Assembly: GCA_018609755.1 (NCBI GenBank) | Contig: JAHENZ010000185.1 | Location: forward strand, 1 to 33,383 | Length of the DNA: 33,383 bases | Direction: 5' to 3' | From: Salinivenus sp. | GTDB taxonomy: Bacteria > Bacteroidota > Rhodothermia > Rhodothermales > Salinibacteraceae | Shown: piece after piece, positions 32,180-33,383 of the stretch | Numbering within the stretch: the first letter of the stretch is position 1 | Layout: each line of letters begins with the position of its first letter | Position numbers and translations under genes: made by a program | The notes under the pieces: model-generated | What the model was told of the DNA's origin: nothing | Databases searched by the model: none | What the model saw: only the letters and a program-made list of their open reading frames with translations

Positions 32180-33383
32180 CTACGCGTCCCGAAACCGCAA
32201 TCCGTCGAGCATCGGGCGCTCCATGTCGGGGATCGTGCCGCTAACGGAGGTCCCCAGCTGCGCTTGCAACGACTGAACGGCCGCCGTCGACAGCGGGCCG
32301 GGGGCCCCGTCGACCGTTCCGCCGTACGAGCCGACTTGCGCGAGGCGCTGCTGCAGCCCGTCGTCGTCCTCGCCCGCCGAAAGATCCGTAAGGTCCAGCG
32401 GGATCGTCACGTCCCCACCCTCTGTCTTCAGCGTAAGCGCGGCGGCCACCGATCCCACGGGCACCGCCTGCTGCAGCCGTCCCTCAGTGCCTACTGTTCC
32501 GTCGAGCGTGGAGGTAGATCCGTCCTCGGTCTTGACCTTCAGCGTGTAGTCGGTCCCTGTCGGCTCCGCGCCGATGAGCCCGTGCTCTAAGTGGAGGTCG
32601 ATTTGGGGCGGCACGACGCAGATCGTCTCCTCGCCTCCAGTGGCCACCTCGGCGGTCGCTTCCAGCGTGTCCATCACGAGTCGTGTTGCGTCGTCGGGCG
32701 AAGGGGGGACCTCGGTCTCCGATTCGTTTGTCGAAGGGTCGTAGCTGGCCAGCCCGATCTGAACCGGGCCTGGCGGTACCCCTTGCATTTGGAGGCGCCC
32801 GTCCCCGGACGTCTGCTTTTCCTGGGTGGACCCGTCCGCAAAGGTGATTTCGACACTCTGGTTGGCCAGCGGCGCTTCATTCTCGTTCACAAACTGGAGC
32901 TCCAGGTCGTCCACGAACGTCAGGAGACCCTTTTCCTTCGCGTCGGTTGAGTCCGCCTGCACGCCCAACACGTCGACGGTATAGAAAAACCGCGGCTGGG
33001 CGTACCCCTCCGGCGCCTCCCACTCGGGAACGATGTCCTCGGTGTCCCCCGGGTACTGAAACTGATACATCACCTCCACGGCCGCATTCTCCACCCGCGG
33101 CCGCAGCCGAGTGACAGGTTTGTGGGCCTCCCCCCGCGGGGCCTCCTGAAAGATCCGCACGACGGCCCGCTCTCCGTCCGGCGCCCCGCGGGCCTCCGCC
33201 GAAAGCGTAAGAATGTCGCACCGCTGGACGGTCTCCTGCGACCACCGGGGGCCGGAGACCCGCACCGGATCGGTGATCCGAACCGCCTCCGACTCGGCCG
33301 AGAGGCCGTGGTTCGGCATGTTCACCTTCGCCAGCAGACCGCCTTTGGCCTCGGGGGGCACCCGGAGCTGGAGGTTCAGGTCC
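32180..33383 (-). CDS. T6SS-associated multidomain protein with C-terminal peptidoglycan-binding domain (5' end outside window)
   Basis: The frame is open through the right edge, so at least 401 residues are seen and the N-terminus is missing. The visible part begins with DLNLQLRVPPEAKGG and continues with a beta-rich region ending EWEAPEGYAQPRFFYTVDV, which includes repeat B. Then come two carboxypeptidase-regulatory-like units (ITFADGSTQEKQTSGDGRL with VPPGPV, and LKVKTEDGSTSTLDGTVG). The last ~55 residues form a PG_binding_1 domain (LQQRLAQVGSYGGTVDGAPG, STAAVQSLQAQLG). Proteins with this plan often lie beside vgrG or PAAR genes and may be effector carriers or spike-associated. It is probably co-transcribed with the effector candidate 47 bp downstream. 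The exact role cannot be told without its first part. Confidence 0.6.
   Translation of the reverse strand, partial: DLNLQLRVPPEAKGGLLAKVNMPNHGLSAESEAVRITDPVRVSGPRWSQETVQRCDILTLSAEARGAPDGERAVVRIFQEAPRGEAHKPVTRLRPRVENAAVEVMYQFQYPGDTEDIVPEWEAPEGYAQPRFFYTVDVLGVQADSTDAKEKGLLTFVDDLELQFVNENEAPLANQSVEITFADGSTQEKQTSGDGRLQMQGVPPGPVQIGLASYDPSTNESETEVPPSPDDATRLVMDTLEATAEVATGGEETICVVPPQIDLHLEHGLIGAEPTGTDYTLKVKTEDGSTSTLDGTVGTEGRLQQAVPVGSVAAALTLKTEGGDVTIPLDLTDLSAGEDDDGLQQRLAQVGSYGGTVDGAPGPLSTAAVQSLQAQLGTSVSGTIPDMERPMLDGLRFRDA
32906..33035 (-). repeat. Direct repeat B, copy 2 (130 bp)
   Basis: The copy of repeat B within the T6SS-associated gene that runs off the right end of the window. It has the same orientation as copy 1 and lies 4.27 kb from it. 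Confidence 0.88.

Noticed and set aside
28635-33035. CRISPR array or insertion sequence explaining the repeats
   Set aside because: There are only two copies of each, both lie in coding frames, and there are no spacers, terminal inverted repeats or transposase.

Overview
The window looks like chromosomal DNA from a moderately GC-rich, outer-membrane-bearing bacterium of the Rhodothermota/Bacteroidota side, most likely Salinibacter or a close relative. The reasons are the acidic, Asp/Glu-rich proteins typical of salt-in halophiles, menaquinone genes, an LptC / OstA-like / LptB set, a DUF5916 outer-membrane-type protein and TonB-domain proteins. The assignment is an inference from gene style; no rRNA or other marker gene is present.

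Left third (1-12.6 kb), core metabolism and envelope. menA-menC-menE (menaquinone) is followed by a GNAT acetyltransferase. A convergent block on the minus strand is a complete partner-switching module: STAS anti-anti-sigma factor, HATPase anti-sigma kinase, and a response regulator fused to a PP2C phosphatase. It has no sigma factor beside it. Divergent from it are lptC, an OstA/LptA-like gene and lptB (lipopolysaccharide transport), then glmS (hexosamine synthesis).

Middle (12.6-24.6 kb), accessory metabolism. A D-Ala-D-Ala-ligase-like ATP-grasp gene is interrupted by an in-frame TAA stop. Next come a CocE/S15-type serine hydrolase and a second, divergent ATP-grasp-like protein, then a lipoprotein with a C-terminal TonB domain behind a good sigma-70-type promoter. 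A minimal nitrate-reductase-like unit follows: a NapA-type molybdoenzyme, a NapC/NirT-like tetraheme cytochrome and a small membrane protein, translationally coupled. A DUF5916 / CBM9-like protein ends at a terminator-like hairpin.

Right end (24.6-33.4 kb), the most interesting part: one flank of a type VI secretion (T6SS) locus, read on the minus strand and continuing past the right edge. It holds a single gene in which the sheath proteins TssB and TssC appear fused into one polypeptide, two DUF1795/DcrB-family (EagR-like) proteins, a frameshifted chimeric remnant, a plus-strand secreted protein that could be an immunity protein, an effector candidate with a peptidoglycan-binding domain and a lysozyme-like region, and a cut-off T6SS-associated peptidoglycan-binding protein. 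Two sets of direct repeats (about 214 bp and 130 bp) show that the remnant was assembled from pieces related to the two large genes to its right, so the locus has shed or exchanged effector cassettes. No tRNA, rRNA, CRISPR array or intact insertion sequence was seen.
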